In this document: in pieces, positions 46,268 through 54,901 of the stretch
Numbering within the stretch: the stretch's first letter is position 1
How the letters are laid out: each line of letters begins with the position of its first letter
DNA from: Roseomonas indoligenes
Lineage (GTDB): Bacteria; Pseudomonadota; Alphaproteobacteria; Acetobacterales; Acetobacteraceae
Reading direction: 5' to 3'
NCBI RefSeq assembly: GCF_017813365.1
Contig: NZ_JAGIZA010000002.1
Span: 1 to 64,000, forward strand
DNA length: 64,000 nt
Translations under genes and position numbers: made by a program
The notes under the pieces: generated by a model
Database searches by the model: none
Told to the model about the DNA's origin: nothing
Seen by the model: only the letters and a program-made list of their open reading frames with translations

Positions 46268-47200
46268 ATGAGCGCCGATCCTGATGCCCTTGGGGACGCG
46301 ATGGCGGGGTCTCGTCCGGCGCGGCGCGCCCTGTTCGTTGCCAATGGAAAGAGCCGCCGGGGGGCGGAGGGGGCCGATGCCGCCGCTGCCGCGCTGGAGC
46401 AGGGTGGCATCCGCTTGGTGCGCGAGCCCTGTTCCGATGCGGAATCCCTGCGTGCCGCCATCCGCCGCGAGGCCGGTTCCGTGGACATGGTGATCCTGGG
46501 CGGCGGGGACGGGACGATGAATTCCGCCGCGCCGGCCCTGATTGAGACGGGGCTGCCGCTCGGCCTGCTTCCGCTGGGCACGGCGAACGACCTGGCCCGG
46601 ACCCTCGGGATCCCCCTTGATCTGGAGGCGGCGGTGCGGGTGGTGCTCGACGGGCAGCCCCGCCGGATCGACCTGGGGGAGGTCAACGGCCATCCCTACT
46701 TCAACGTCGCGAGCATCGGGCTGAGCGTGGCCGTGACGCGGGAGCTGACGGGGGAGGTGAAGCGGCGCTGGGGGCGGTTGGGCTACGCGCTGGCCACCTG
46801 CCGCGCGCTCTGGAAGATGCGGCCTTTCCGTGCGGAGATCCGGCATGACGGCGTGTCGCACAGGGTGCGGACCCTGCAGGTGGCGGTTGGGAACGGGCAC
46901 TACTACGGCGGGGGCATGGCGATCGACGAGGCGGCCGCGATCGATGACGGCCGCCTGAACCTCTACAGCCTGGAGTTCGAGGGGATCTGGAAGCTGGCGA
47001 TGATCTATCCGGCCTTCCGCTCCGGCCGCCACGGGCTTCGGCAGGAGGTCCGGACCGCGAGCTCCGAGGAGGTGGAGATCCGGACGCGGCGTCCGCGGCC
47101 GGTCAACACGGACGGGGAGCTGACGACGCGGACGCCGGCGCGGTTCCGGGTGCTCCCGGGGGCGGTCACCGTTCTGGTGCCGCCCCCGGCGGAGGCCTGA
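46268..47200 (+). CDS. Diacylglycerol kinase family (YegS-like lipid kinase)
   Basis: 310 residues. The nucleotide motif GGGDGT is at 78-83, followed by LPLGTANDLARTLGIP and VASIGLSVAVTREL, and the C-terminal DGE segment (NTDGELTT). It would phosphorylate a lipid (diacylglycerol or phosphatidylglycerol in the family). Start: ATG at 46268; the frame opens earlier without an RBS. Its last 35 bases overlap the 3' end of the convergent PAP2 gene, so a lipid kinase and a lipid phosphatase are encoded tail to tail. Confidence 0.92.
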   Translation: MSADPDALGDAMAGSRPARRALFVANGKSRRGAEGADAAAAALEQGGIRLVREPCSDAESLRAAIRREAGSVDMVILGGGDGTMNSAAPALIETGLPLGLLPLGTANDLARTLGIPLDLEAAVRVVLDGQPRRIDLGEVNGHPYFNVASIGLSVAVTRELTGEVKRRWGRLGYALATCRALWKMRPFRAEIRHDGVSHRVRTLQVAVGNGHYYGGGMAIDEAAAIDDGRLNLYSLEFEGIWKLAMIYPAFRSGRHGLRQEVRTASSEEVEIRTRRPRPVNTDGELTTRTPARFRVLPGAVTVLVPPPAEA

Positions 47201-47933
47201 GGGCGGGCGCGGCGGCCGCTTGCCGGGCCCGGCGGCGGGCCTTCTGGATGGAGAGCAGGACCAGCCAGCACAGCAGCGCCCAGGCCGCGCCCACGGCCCA
47301 GCCGGCCAGGACGTCGGTTGGCCAGTGGACGCCGAGGTAGACGCGGCTCAGCCCGATGATGACGGTGAGGAACACCGCCACGACCAGGAGGTAGATCTTG
47401 ACCGGCCATGCCGCCTGCACCCGGGCAAGGAGGGCGCCCAGGGTGAGATAGACGATGGCGGAGAGCATCGCGTGCGCGCTGGGGAAGCTCTGCGTGTAGA
47501 CCGCGGTGCCGTGGGGGACGAGGTCGGGGCGCGGCCGGTCGAAGCCCCATTTCAGGGCGTGGCTCAGCAGCGTACCGGTGATGAGGGAGGCCGCGATCAT
47601 GGCGGCGGCCCGGCGCTTCCCCGTGAGGACCAGGAAGCCGGTGATGGAAAGGGAGAGGATGGCGAGCACGACGTTGCCGCCCAGGGCGGTGAGGTCGCGC
47701 ATGATCTCCTCAAGCCAGCGCGGCCCGATCGGGTCGGAAAGGTCGGCGGGGTTGCGGAGCGCCAGCAGGATCGCGCGGTCGAAGGCGTTGGTGTCGCCCT
47801 CGGTCACCTCGGCCGCGAGGTTGACGAAGGCGAAGAGCGAGACGGCCGTGAGGGCGATGGCGATCAGCGTCCACCGCTCCATCCGCGTCACCCGCTCCGG
47901 CAGTGCCCAGAGCCAGGCCTTCCGTCCTGCCAT
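47166..47933 (-). CDS. PAP2 family lipid phosphatase
   Basis: 255 residues, six membrane segments. The three catalytic motifs are complete: KWGFDRPRP (KxxxxxxRP), SFPSAHAM (PSGH-type) and SRVYLGVHWPTDV (SRxxxxxHxxxD). The ATG at 47933 follows GGAGA and is preferred over the one at 47960. It probably removes phosphate from a membrane lipid at the outer face. Tail-to-tail with the lipid kinase. Confidence 0.93.
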   Translation of the reverse strand: MAGRKAWLWALPERVTRMERWTLIAIALTAVSLFAFVNLAAEVTEGDTNAFDRAILLALRNPADLSDPIGPRWLEEIMRDLTALGGNVVLAILSLSITGFLVLTGKRRAAAMIAASLITGTLLSHALKWGFDRPRPDLVPHGTAVYTQSFPSAHAMLSAIVYLTLGALLARVQAAWPVKIYLLVVAVFLTVIIGLSRVYLGVHWPTDVLAGWAVGAAWALLCWLVLLSIQKARRRARQAAAAPALRPPPGAAPER

Positions 47934-48061
47934 CGTCTCCGCCCTCCGATTCCCGGCCATGCCCCTGGCCGGCCGGAAGGGCTAACGCGCGCGGTCGGAT
48001 TTCGACCGGAGGAAACGGGGAGGGTGGGACCCTCCCCGCCCGTCTCTCAGGCGGCTAGCCC

Positions 48062-49075
48062 TCAGGCGGCCAGCTTGACCGGCAGGGCCTCGGCGATCTG
48101 CACCGCGTTCAGGGCGGCGCCCTTGAGCAGCTGGTCGCCCACCACGAAGAAGTCGATCCCGTGGTCACCGAAGACGAGGCTCTGGCGGACGCGGCCGGCC
48201 TCGACGTCGTAGCGGCCGCTGGCGGTCAGCGGCATCGGGTAGGCGGCGTTCGCCACGTCGTCCACCAGCTTCACGCCGGGGGCGTTGGCCAGGGCGGCGC
48301 GGGCAGCCTCCGGGGTGATCGGCTTCAGCGTCTCGATCGTCACGGCCTCCGCGTGCGCCCGCAGGGTGGGGACGCGGACGGCGGTGCAGGAAACGAGGAG
48401 GTCCGGCAGGCCCATGATCTTCCGGGTCTCCCAGGTGACCTTCATTTCCTCCCGCGTGTAGCCGTTGGGCTGGAAGCTATCGATGTGGGGAATGAGGTTC
48501 ATCGGCAGCGGGTGGCGGAAGACGCTGTTCTTCGCCGTGCCGCCGTTGAGCAGGACCTCCTTCAGCCCCGTCTCCAGCTCCTCCATGCCCTCGGCGCCCG
48601 CGCCGGAGGCGGCCTGGTAGGTGGAGACGATGACGCGCTTCAGGCCGAACTCGGCCTGCAGCGGCGCCAGGGCCACGGCCAGGATGGCGGTAGTGCAGTT
48701 CGGGTTGGCGATCAGGCGGGCGCCCTTGGCGGCCCCGGCGTTCACCTCGGGCACCACCAGGGGGACATCGTCGTCCAGGCGGAAGGCGGAGGAGTTGTCC
48801 ACCACCACGGCGCCGGCGGCCACCAGCTCCTTCGCATGGGCCTTGGACCAGTCGCCGGAGACGGCGAGCAGGGCCAAGTCCAGGCGCGGGGGCTTGGCCG
48901 GGTCGTAGACCTCGATCGTTTTCTCGCCGAAGGGGGTCGTAATTCGGGTGCCGGCGCTGCGGGTGGAGGCGAAGAGGCGCAGCTCGGTCACCGGGTAACC
49001 GCGGTCACCCAGGACCTGCACCAGTTCCTTGCCGACCGCGCCCGTCGCTCCGAAAACCCCAACGCGCATGACCAT
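48062..49075 (-). CDS. asd: Aspartate-semialdehyde dehydrogenase
   Basis: 337 residues; reduces aspartyl phosphate to the semialdehyde, feeding lysine, diaminopimelate, methionine and threonine. NADP motif [13 protein letters not shown], active-site Cys127 (NPNCTT), and [11 protein letters not shown]. The ATG at 49075 follows AAGG; a second ATG two codons later is possible. Divergent from lysS across a gap holding a perfect 9-base inverted repeat. Confidence 0.95.
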   Translation of the reverse strand: MVMRVGVFGATGAVGKELVQVLGDRGYPVTELRLFASTRSAGTRITTPFGEKTIEVYDPAKPPRLDLALLAVSGDWSKAHAKELVAAGAVVVDNSSAFRLDDDVPLVVPEVNAGAAKGARLIANPNCTTAILAVALAPLQAEFGLKRVIVSTYQAASGAGAEGMEELETGLKEVLLNGGTAKNSVFRHPLPMNLIPHIDSFQPNGYTREEMKVTWETRKIMGLPDLLVSCTAVRVPTLRAHAEAVTIETLKPITPEAARAALANAPGVKLVDDVANAAYPMPLTASGRYDVEAGRVRQSLVFGDHGIDFFVVGDQLLKGAALNAVQIAEALPVKLAA

Positions 49076-49121
49076 TTCATCCTTCGAGGCGTTGTTGCCG
49101 GGGCGGGTCGTTGAAGACCCA

Positions 49122-49142
49122 CCCATGCCAGTGTGGCATGGG
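49122..49142. promoter_or_regulatory. Operator-like palindrome between asd and lysS
   Basis: CCCATGCCA, spacer GTG, TGGCATGGG: 9 perfect base pairs with a three-base centre. CTTATAC, a good -10 box for rightward transcription, begins two bases further on. Protein-binding site or leader hairpin; the factor is unknown. Confidence 0.55.
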
Positions 49143-49279
49143 GCTTATACAGGCGGTGCTGGTTGATGCGAGGCGCTTGTTTCGGAGACCAGACCCGCCC
49201 TGCGGCGGAGGCGCCTTGTTTTGGGGCCGTGTGCCTCTCCGTTGACCCCGAGGGGGCGCGGGGGCATGTGGGCCGGGCT

Positions 49280-50911
49280 ATGCAACGTCCCCCCGCCGAC
49301 CCCTCCCTCCGCGACGTGCGCGCCTGGCCCTTCGAGGAGGCGGCGAAGGTGGCGGACCGCGCCGCGGTGAAAGCCAAGGGGGCGGCGCTGTTCGAGACGG
49401 GCTACGGGCCGTCCGGGCTGCCGCATATCGGGACCTTCGGGGAGGTGGCGCGCACGACCTGGGTGCGGCGGGCCTTCGAGCGGCTGACGGGGTTGCCGGG
49501 CCGGCTGCTCGCCTTCTCCGACGACATGGACGCGCTGCGGAAGGTGCCGGACAACATCCCGAATGCCGAGCTGCTGCGGGCGAACCTGGGCAAGCCGGTC
49601 TCCCGGATTCCGGACCCCTTCGGGACCCATGAGAGCTATGGGGCGCACAACAATGCCCGGCTCCGGGCCTTCCTGGAGGCTTTCGGCTTCGAGTTCGAGT
49701 TCGCCTCCTCCACCGACTACTACACCTCCGGCCGCTTCGATGAGGCGCTGCTGCGGATGCTGACGGTGCATGAGGAGGTGCGGCAGGTGATCCTGCCGAC
49801 GCTGGGGGCGGAGCGGCGGGCGACCTATTCTCCCTTCCTGCCGATTCATCCGAAGACCGGCCTGGTGATGCAGGTGCCGATGGAAGAGGTGCGGCCGGCG
49901 GCCGGGACGGTGGTGTGGCGGGACCCGGAAACGGGTGAGCGCTTCGAGACGCCGGTGACGGGCGGCCATGTGAAGGCGCAGTGGAAGGCGGACTGGGCCC
50001 TGCGCTGGTACGCGCTGGGCGTGGACTACGAGATGTCCGGCAAGGACCTGATCGACAGCGTGAAGCTCTCCTCCGGCATCTGCAAGGTGCTGGGCGGGGA
50101 GCCGCCGGTGGGCTTCACCTACGAGTTGTTCCTGGATGCCCAGGGGCAGAAGATCAGCAAGAGCAAGGGCAACGGGCTGACCATCGACGAGTGGCTGCGC
50201 TACGCGCCGCCCGAGAGCCTGTCCCAGTTCATGTACCAGCAACCCGGCCGGGCGAAGCGGCTGCACTTCGACGTCATCCCGCGGGCGACGGACGAGTACC
50301 TGGCGAATGTGGAGAAGCTTCGGGCCGCCAATGATCCGGCGAACCCGGCCTGGCACATCCATGGCGGGGCGCTGCCGAACGGGGCGGGGAGCCCGATCAC
50401 CTTCACCCTGCTGCTGAACCTGGCGCTGGCGGCGAATGCCGAGACGCCGGAGATGCTGTGGGGCTACCTGCGGCGGCACGCGCCGGAGGCGACGCCGGAG
50501 GCCTCGCCGATGCTGGCGACCCTGGTGGAGCGGGCCAGCGCCTATTACCGGGACGTGGTGAAGCCGACGAAGACCTTCCGGGCGGCCACCCCGCCGGAGC
50601 GGGAAGCGCTGCTGCATCTGGCGGAGCTGCTGCGGGAGAACCAGGGGCGGATCGAGGCGCTGCCGGCGGCAGAGCGCCCGGGGGCCATCCAGGATCTGGT
50701 CTATGACGCCGGGCGGCGGGAGCCCTTCCTGCAGCCGGGCAAGGATCCGTCCCGGCCGGGGGTTTCCAGGGCCTGGTTCGCGGCGATCTACCAGGTGCTG
50801 CTGGGGCAGGAGGAGGGGCCGCGCTTCGGCGGATTCGTCGCTCTCTACGGCATCCCGGAAACGGCGGCGCTGATCGAGGGGACGCTGGCGAAGGACGTGG
50901 CCGCCGCATGA
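49280..50911 (+). CDS. lysS: Lysyl-tRNA synthetase, class I
   Basis: 543 residues of the class I (archaeal-type) enzyme found in many alphaproteobacteria instead of the class II form. Signatures are GPSGLPHIG (43-51, HIGH-type) and KISKSKGN (291-298, KMSKS-type). The ATG at 49280 fits the family; the frame opens at 49133, but this part is unlike LysRS. No second lysS is in view. The stop overlaps the start of the MprF-like gene (ATGA), so the two proteins are made from one message. Confidence 0.94.
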   Translation: MQRPPADPSLRDVRAWPFEEAAKVADRAAVKAKGAALFETGYGPSGLPHIGTFGEVARTTWVRRAFERLTGLPGRLLAFSDDMDALRKVPDNIPNAELLRANLGKPVSRIPDPFGTHESYGAHNNARLRAFLEAFGFEFEFASSTDYYTSGRFDEALLRMLTVHEEVRQVILPTLGAERRATYSPFLPIHPKTGLVMQVPMEEVRPAAGTVVWRDPETGERFETPVTGGHVKAQWKADWALRWYALGVDYEMSGKDLIDSVKLSSGICKVLGGEPPVGFTYELFLDAQGQKISKSKGNGLTIDEWLRYAPPESLSQFMYQQPGRAKRLHFDVIPRATDEYLANVEKLRAANDPANPAWHIHGGALPNGAGSPITFTLLLNLALAANAETPEMLWGYLRRHAPEATPEASPMLATLVERASAYYRDVVKPTKTFRAATPPEREALLHLAELLRENQGRIEALPAAERPGAIQDLVYDAGRREPFLQPGKDPSRPGVSRAWFAAIYQVLLGQEEGPRFGGFVALYGIPETAALIEGTLAKDVAAA

Positions 50912-52839
50912 GCTGGGCGCTGATCCGCAAGCACGGGCCGACGGTCTTCGGGCTGGTCCTGCTCGTGGGGGCGCTCTACGTCGTGCAGAAGGAGTTCCGC
51001 AACCTTTCGGTGGCGGATGTCGGGCGGGCGCTGGACGGGACGCAGCGGAGCACGCTGTGGATCGCGGGCGGGTGGACGCTGCTCGCCTACGCCGTGCTCA
51101 CCATCTACGACCGGCTGGGGTCGGTCTATGCGGGGAAGCCGATCTCCTACCTGCGGACGTCGCTGGCTTCCTTCTGCGCCTATACGCTGGCGCACAACAT
51201 CGGCTTCGCGGCGGTATCCGGCGCCGCGGTGCGGTACCGGTTCTACGCGGCCTGGGGGCTGACGCCGGTCGAGATCGCGAAGGTGATCGCCTTCACCTCC
51301 CTTACCTTCGGGCTGGGCGGCTTCGCGCTGGGCGGGCTGGTGCTGGTGCTGGAGCCCTCCGTGCTGCCCTGGGTGGGAGCGGGGGAGGCGGTGCCGGCCT
51401 GGGTGGCGCAGGCCGTCGGCGTGCTGATGTGGTGCATCGTGGCCGTCTATCTCGTGCTGTCCCGGGCGCTGCCGCATTTCACGATCTTCAAGCACCGGAT
51501 CGACCTGCCGGGGTTCCGGATGGCGCTGGCGCAGGTGGTGCTGGCGAGCGTGGACGTGGCGGTGACGGCGGCGATCTTCTACGCGCTGCTGCCGGAAGCG
51601 CCGGGGCTGACCTACTGGCGGTTCCTGGGCATCTACATCGCGGCCTATACCGCGGGGCTGGCGGCGAGCGTGCCCGGAGGCCTGGGCGTGTTCGACGGCT
51701 TCATCCTGCTGAGCCTCGAGCCCTATCTGCCCTCCGCCCAGGTGGTGGGGGCGGTGCTGCTGTTCCGGCTGTTCTACTACATCGTGCCGCTGTTCCTGGC
51801 GGGTGGGCTCTTCGCGGTCTTCGAACTGAACCAGAGGCGTCCCTCCGCGGGAAGGATGCAGACGGAAACCCGGGTGACGGGCGCTCTGGAGGTGCCCGTG
51901 CTGTCCGGGCTGACGGGGCTTGGGGGGGCGGTGCTGCTCTTCGTGGGCGCGCTGCCGGCGCGGGCGACGGATATCGCCCTGTGGGGCGGGGAATGGGCGG
52001 CGCTGGCGAGCCAATTCGCGGCCTCCATCGTCGGATCCCTGCTGCTGGTCGTCTCCTACGGGATGTTGCGGCGGCTTCGGATCGCCTGGTGGGCGGGGCT
52101 GTTCCTGCTGGCCAATGGCGTCTGGATCCTGCTGGTGCGGGGGGATCCCTGGTGGGTGGCGGTGGGCTATCTCGGCACCGGGCTGTTCCTCGCGGCGATG
52201 CGGCACGCCTTCTACAGGGACGCGCGACTGACGGGGGAGCCGCTGACGGGGTCCCGGGTCTTCTCGCTCGCGGCCGGGGTGATCTGCGGACTGACCCTGG
52301 CGACGGTGGCCTATCACGGGCGCTTCTCCTCCGCGGCCTGGTGGGAGGTGGTGGTGGAGGCCGGGACGCCGGCACCGCTGCGCTTCGCCGTGGTGGCGGC
52401 GGTGGCCCTGCTGCTCTTCGCCGCGTTCCGCCTGCTGCGCCCGGCGCGGATCCGCGCGGATGACTATGACGAGTCCGCCCAGGCGCGGCTGATGGGACTG
52501 GGGGCGGTTCTGCCCGCCCATGCCGACGGGGTGATCTTCGCCGATGGCGACCGGGCGGGCTTCCCGTTCCGCAAGCTGGATGGGATCTGGGTGGCGGAGG
52601 GCGATCCGGTCGGGACGCCGGAGGCGCGGGTCAATGCCATCTGGCGCTTCCGCGACCTGTGCGACACGGCCGGGGTGGCGCCCGCCTTCGCCGGCGTGGG
52701 GCAGGGTATGCTGCGCGCCTATGAGCAGGCCGGGATGGCGCCGGTGACGCTGCCGGACGGGCGGGTGATGGTGCTCTCCGGCGAGCAGGACCCGAAGAAG
52801 GTGCTGCGACTGCTGGCGGATGGCGCCGCCGGGGATTGA
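50908..52839 (+). CDS. MprF-like membrane protein with shortened synthase domain
   Basis: 643 residues. Residues 1-510 form about 13 membrane segments with the flippase signatures of the lysyl-phosphatidylglycerol synthase/UPF0104 family ([34 protein letters not shown]). From 515 on, the start of the DUF2156 (double-GNAT) synthase domain is recognisable ([40 protein letters not shown]), but the protein stops after about 130 residues, roughly half the usual domain. No continuation is found in other frames downstream. It is translationally coupled to class I lysS, whose product is the donor Lys-tRNA in true MprF reactions. It is either a flippase with a regulatory remnant or a decayed synthase. 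Confidence 0.88.
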   Translation: MSWALIRKHGPTVFGLVLLVGALYVVQKEFRNLSVADVGRALDGTQRSTLWIAGGWTLLAYAVLTIYDRLGSVYAGKPISYLRTSLASFCAYTLAHNIGFAAVSGAAVRYRFYAAWGLTPVEIAKVIAFTSLTFGLGGFALGGLVLVLEPSVLPWVGAGEAVPAWVAQAVGVLMWCIVAVYLVLSRALPHFTIFKHRIDLPGFRMALAQVVLASVDVAVTAAIFYALLPEAPGLTYWRFLGIYIAAYTAGLAASVPGGLGVFDGFILLSLEPYLPSAQVVGAVLLFRLFYYIVPLFLAGGLFAVFELNQRRPSAGRMQTETRVTGALEVPVLSGLTGLGGAVLLFVGALPARATDIALWGGEWAALASQFAASIVGSLLLVVSYGMLRRLRIAWWAGLFLLANGVWILLVRGDPWWVAVGYLGTGLFLAAMRHAFYRDARLTGEPLTGSRVFSLAAGVICGLTLATVAYHGRFSSAAWWEVVVEAGTPAPLRFAVVAAVALLLFAAFRLLRPARIRADDYDESAQARLMGLGAVLPAHADGVIFADGDRAGFPFRKLDGIWVAEGDPVGTPEARVNAIWRFRDLCDTAGVAPAFAGVGQGMLRAYEQAGMAPVTLPDGRVMVLSGEQDPKKVLRLLADGAAGD

Positions 52840-52883
52840 TGCCCGGGCCGGGTGTTCCGGTTCTTCGCTGATGGCCTGTGCAG

Positions 52884-52945
52884 GGCGGGGGAGAAGGAAT
52901 TCTCCCCGTCCCCGGATCCATCTGCATCATCGTTCCAGGCTGAGG
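52884..52945 (+). repeat. Dispersed GGAA-loop hairpin element, copy B
   Basis: GGGGAGAA (52888-52895), loop GGAA, TTCTCCCC (52900-52907), then CCCGGATCCATCTGCATCATC. Matches copy A at 10252-10315 in loop, inner stem and 3' tail, with paired changes in the outer stem. It lies 45 bases after the MprF-like stop codon, again at a 3' end. Confidence 0.65.
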
Positions 52946-52974
52946 CCGGCTTGGTCCGCGGGCCGCGCCGGCTG

Positions 52975-53610
52975 TTACTGGCTGGCCCAGACGATGCGGT
53001 GCATCCAGGTCAGTTCCTCCAGCCCGAAGCTGTAGTTCGGATGGGCGGGGTTGAGGCTGGCGAGTTCCACGCGGCGGGCGGATTGGCGGAGGAGTTCCTT
53101 CGCCATCACCTCGCCGCCTTTGGTGCGGACCACGACACGGTCGCCGCGACGGACGGGGGCGGAAGGGGAGACGATGATGATGTCGCCGTCCCGGAAGACG
53201 GGCTCCATGGAGTCGCCGCTAATCTCCAGGGCATAGGCATTGGGGTCGCCGACCTCGGGCAGGCTGATCTCGTCCCAGCCACCGCCGACGGGGTAGCCGC
53301 CATCGTCGAAATACCCGGAGCTGCCGGCCTGGGCGAGGCCGATGAGGGGGATGCGGCGGCTCGGACGGGTGGCGGTGCGGAGGTTGCCGGTGATGAGGCT
53401 GGCGAACTCGTCCATGCCGGAGCCGGTGGCGGCGAGGACCTTCGCCACGCTCTCGGTGGAGGGCCAGCGGGCGCGACCGTCCGGGCCGATGCGCTTCGAG
53501 GGGTTGAAGGCGGTCGGGTCGAGTCCCGCCCTGCGGGCGAGGCCGGAGGCGGAGAGGCCGTTTTCCGCCGCCAGGGCATCGAGCGCGCGCCAGATGTCGC
53601 TGTGCTGCAT
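52975..53610 (-). CDS. Self-cleaving phage-type repressor (HTH + peptidase S24)
   Basis: 211 residues. The N terminus (5-65) is an HTH domain of the CI/XRE class (SASGLARRAGLDPTAFNPSKR). The C terminus is a peptidase S24 domain with Ser134 (SGDSMEPV) and Lys171 (VMAKEL). A likely cleavage bond Ala95-Gly96 lies in LAQAGSSGY. Such repressors cut themselves when activated RecA is present, lifting repression after DNA damage. It is divergent from the two small genes before the virion module and has a perfect palindrome three bases before its start codon, so it is probably autoregulated. It is not LexA itself. Confidence 0.92.
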   Translation of the reverse strand: MQHSDIWRALDALAAENGLSASGLARRAGLDPTAFNPSKRIGPDGRARWPSTESVAKVLAATGSGMDEFASLITGNLRTATRPSRRIPLIGLAQAGSSGYFDDGGYPVGGGWDEISLPEVGDPNAYALEISGDSMEPVFRDGDIIIVSPSAPVRRGDRVVVRTKGGEVMAKELLRQSARRVELASLNPAHPNYSFGLEELTWMHRIVWASQ

Positions 53611-53612
53611 GT

Positions 53613-53629
53613 CACCTATCTTATAGGTG
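53613..53629. promoter_or_regulatory. Operator palindrome at the repressor start
   Basis: CACCTAT-CTT-ATAGGTG, a perfect 7-3-7 inverted repeat, three bases upstream of the repressor ATG. It overlaps the expected -10/leader region of the repressor gene, consistent with autorepression. An ATAGG half-site recurs at 53719-53723 on the rightward side. Confidence 0.7.
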
Positions 53630-53669
53630 GGGAATCTGGGGGCAACAGGAATTCGATCATAGAATCGGC

Positions 53670-53698
53670 TTGACGGTCACATCGACGTGGGTTGATGT
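53670..53698 (+). promoter_or_regulatory. Promoter facing the virion module
   Basis: TTGACG (53670-53675), 17-base spacer and TGATGT (53693-53698). The -35 box is strong and the -10 is weak. The LexA box begins inside the -10 element. Confidence 0.55.
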
Positions 53699-53711
53699 TC
53701 ACGTTGTGTTC
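53697..53711 (+). promoter_or_regulatory. LexA (SOS) box
   Basis: GTTC-ACGTTGT-GTTC, an exact GTTC-N7-GTTC operator overlapping the rightward -10 box and 25 bases before the start of the 144-residue gene. Together with the self-cleaving repressor, it points to DNA-damage control of this region. Confidence 0.7.
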
Positions 53712-53735
53712 GCAACCGATAGGGATCAGCCCCCG

Positions 53736-54170
53736 ATGACCCGTCCTGTTTCCGGCGCCCTGCGCGCCCCTTCGCCCACCTTGTCGAGCATTGGTAAGGT
53801 CCAACCTTTCATCGATGCCGAGGAGGCCTGGTTCTGGACCATGGCCGCCCTGGTCGCCCGGCGCGACGGCGCGCGGATCGTTTCCGGCCGCGGGCTGGTG
53901 ACGCGGCCCTGCGAGCCGGATGACGTGGTGAAGTGCCTGGACCGGCTGTACCGGCAGCGCCGGATCGACCTGGCCCATGCGCGCATCATGCGAATCTGGG
54001 GAGAGCGCGGCGTGGCGCCCGACCCGAGGGCCCTGCGCGAGCGCGGCGACTATCGGCTGTGGCGCGAGGCGATGGAGCGGCTGGACTGGCCGCTGCGGAT
54101 GAAGGGGATCGTTGCCGGTCCCGCACCGGGCGGGGCCGAGGGCGACGTCGTCGCCTTCCCGAAGGCCTGA
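53736..54170 (+). CDS. Conserved hypothetical protein, first gene after the LexA box
   Basis: 144 residues from the ATG at 53736. The frame opens at 53670, before the LexA box, so the later start is required if the box is an operator. The central region (EAWFWTMAALVARRDGAR to RCLDRLYRQRRIDLAHARIMRIWGERG-like) is helical, with many Arg and Trp residues, and looks nucleic-acid binding. I have the impression of similar proteins in other Rhodospirillales, but cannot verify it. Function unknown. Confidence 0.75.
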   Translation: MTRPVSGALRAPSPTLSSIGKVQPFIDAEEAWFWTMAALVARRDGARIVSGRGLVTRPCEPDDVVKCLDRLYRQRRIDLAHARIMRIWGERGVAPDPRALRERGDYRLWREAMERLDWPLRMKGIVAGPAPGGAEGDVVAFPKA

Positions 54171-54177
54171 ATCGCTC

Positions 54178-54708
54178 ATGATTCACGTGCCGACCGTGCC
54201 GGCGCCCGACCTGATCGCCGCCACGGGAAACCGGGGCGGCGATCGTCGTTCGCGGGCCGGACCCGCCGGGGCGGGGCATCGCCGCGCGGCCGATTCGCGG
54301 CCGCAGGCTCTGTGGATCGCCTTCGGTGGCGGGGCGGACCAGGGCTGGGCACGGCTGCTTCGGCCGGGGTTCCGGCACTGCTTCGCGGGGCTGTGGGACG
54401 AGGCGGGATGGACCGTGCTGGACCCTCTCTCGGGCCGGCTGCTGGTGACGCGGCTGGCGGTCGATCCCGGGTTCGACCTGCCGGGGTTCTGGCGGCGGGC
54501 GGGGTGTCGGGTGCTCGGGCCTTTCGTGCCGGGTGCGCCGGCGCGGCGCCTGCCGGAGGTGGTTCCGCTCTCCTGCGTGTCGATGTGCCGGGCGGTGCTG
54601 GGGCCCCGCGCACCCTTCGCGCTGACGCCCTATGGGCTGTTTCAACGTCTGGATAAACTTTCCCAACAAAAGGAAAATGTTCTTGACGAAGGCGTCGTGG
54701 CCGGCTAG
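54178..54708 (+). CDS. Conserved hypothetical protein upstream of portal gene
   Basis: 176 residues from the ATG at 54178, seven bases after the previous stop. After a low-complexity first 45 residues, a compact domain begins at ALWIAFGGG, with WARLLRPGFRHCFAGLWDEAGWTVLDPLSGRLLV and a Cys pair near SCVSMCRAVLG. The Cys/His arrangement (RHCF...CVSMC) resembles papain-like or NlpC/P60-type folds, but this is not established. Ends in a Lys/Glu-rich tail. A terminator follows at 54773. Confidence 0.7.
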   Translation: MIHVPTVPAPDLIAATGNRGGDRRSRAGPAGAGHRRAADSRPQALWIAFGGGADQGWARLLRPGFRHCFAGLWDEAGWTVLDPLSGRLLVTRLAVDPGFDLPGFWRRAGCRVLGPFVPGAPARRLPEVVPLSCVSMCRAVLGPRAPFALTPYGLFQRLDKLSQQKENVLDEGVVAG

Positions 54709-54772
54709 ACCCCTCTTGTCAACGGGTGAGTTGCGCCCGGTGGCTTCCTCCCCCGATGCACCAAACCTTCGC

Positions 54773-54813
54773 AGGCCCGGCCCGGATCCTTCCGGCGCCG
54801 GGCCTGTTCGTTT
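54773..54813 (+). terminator. Intrinsic terminator before the portal gene
   Basis: AGGCCCGGC and GCCGGGCCT (9 base pairs) around a 15-base loop that can pair further, then GTTCGTTT. It separates the SOS-type small genes from the virion genes, so read-through or a second promoter is needed for the latter. Confidence 0.65.
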
Positions 54814-54901
54814 GCGGGCCGGGGGTTCCGAGCAGAGGAGCAGGCCGGCGCATGGGCGAGAGCATCCCTTTCCCGCCGCACCCCGAGGGGGAGATGGCGG
54901 C

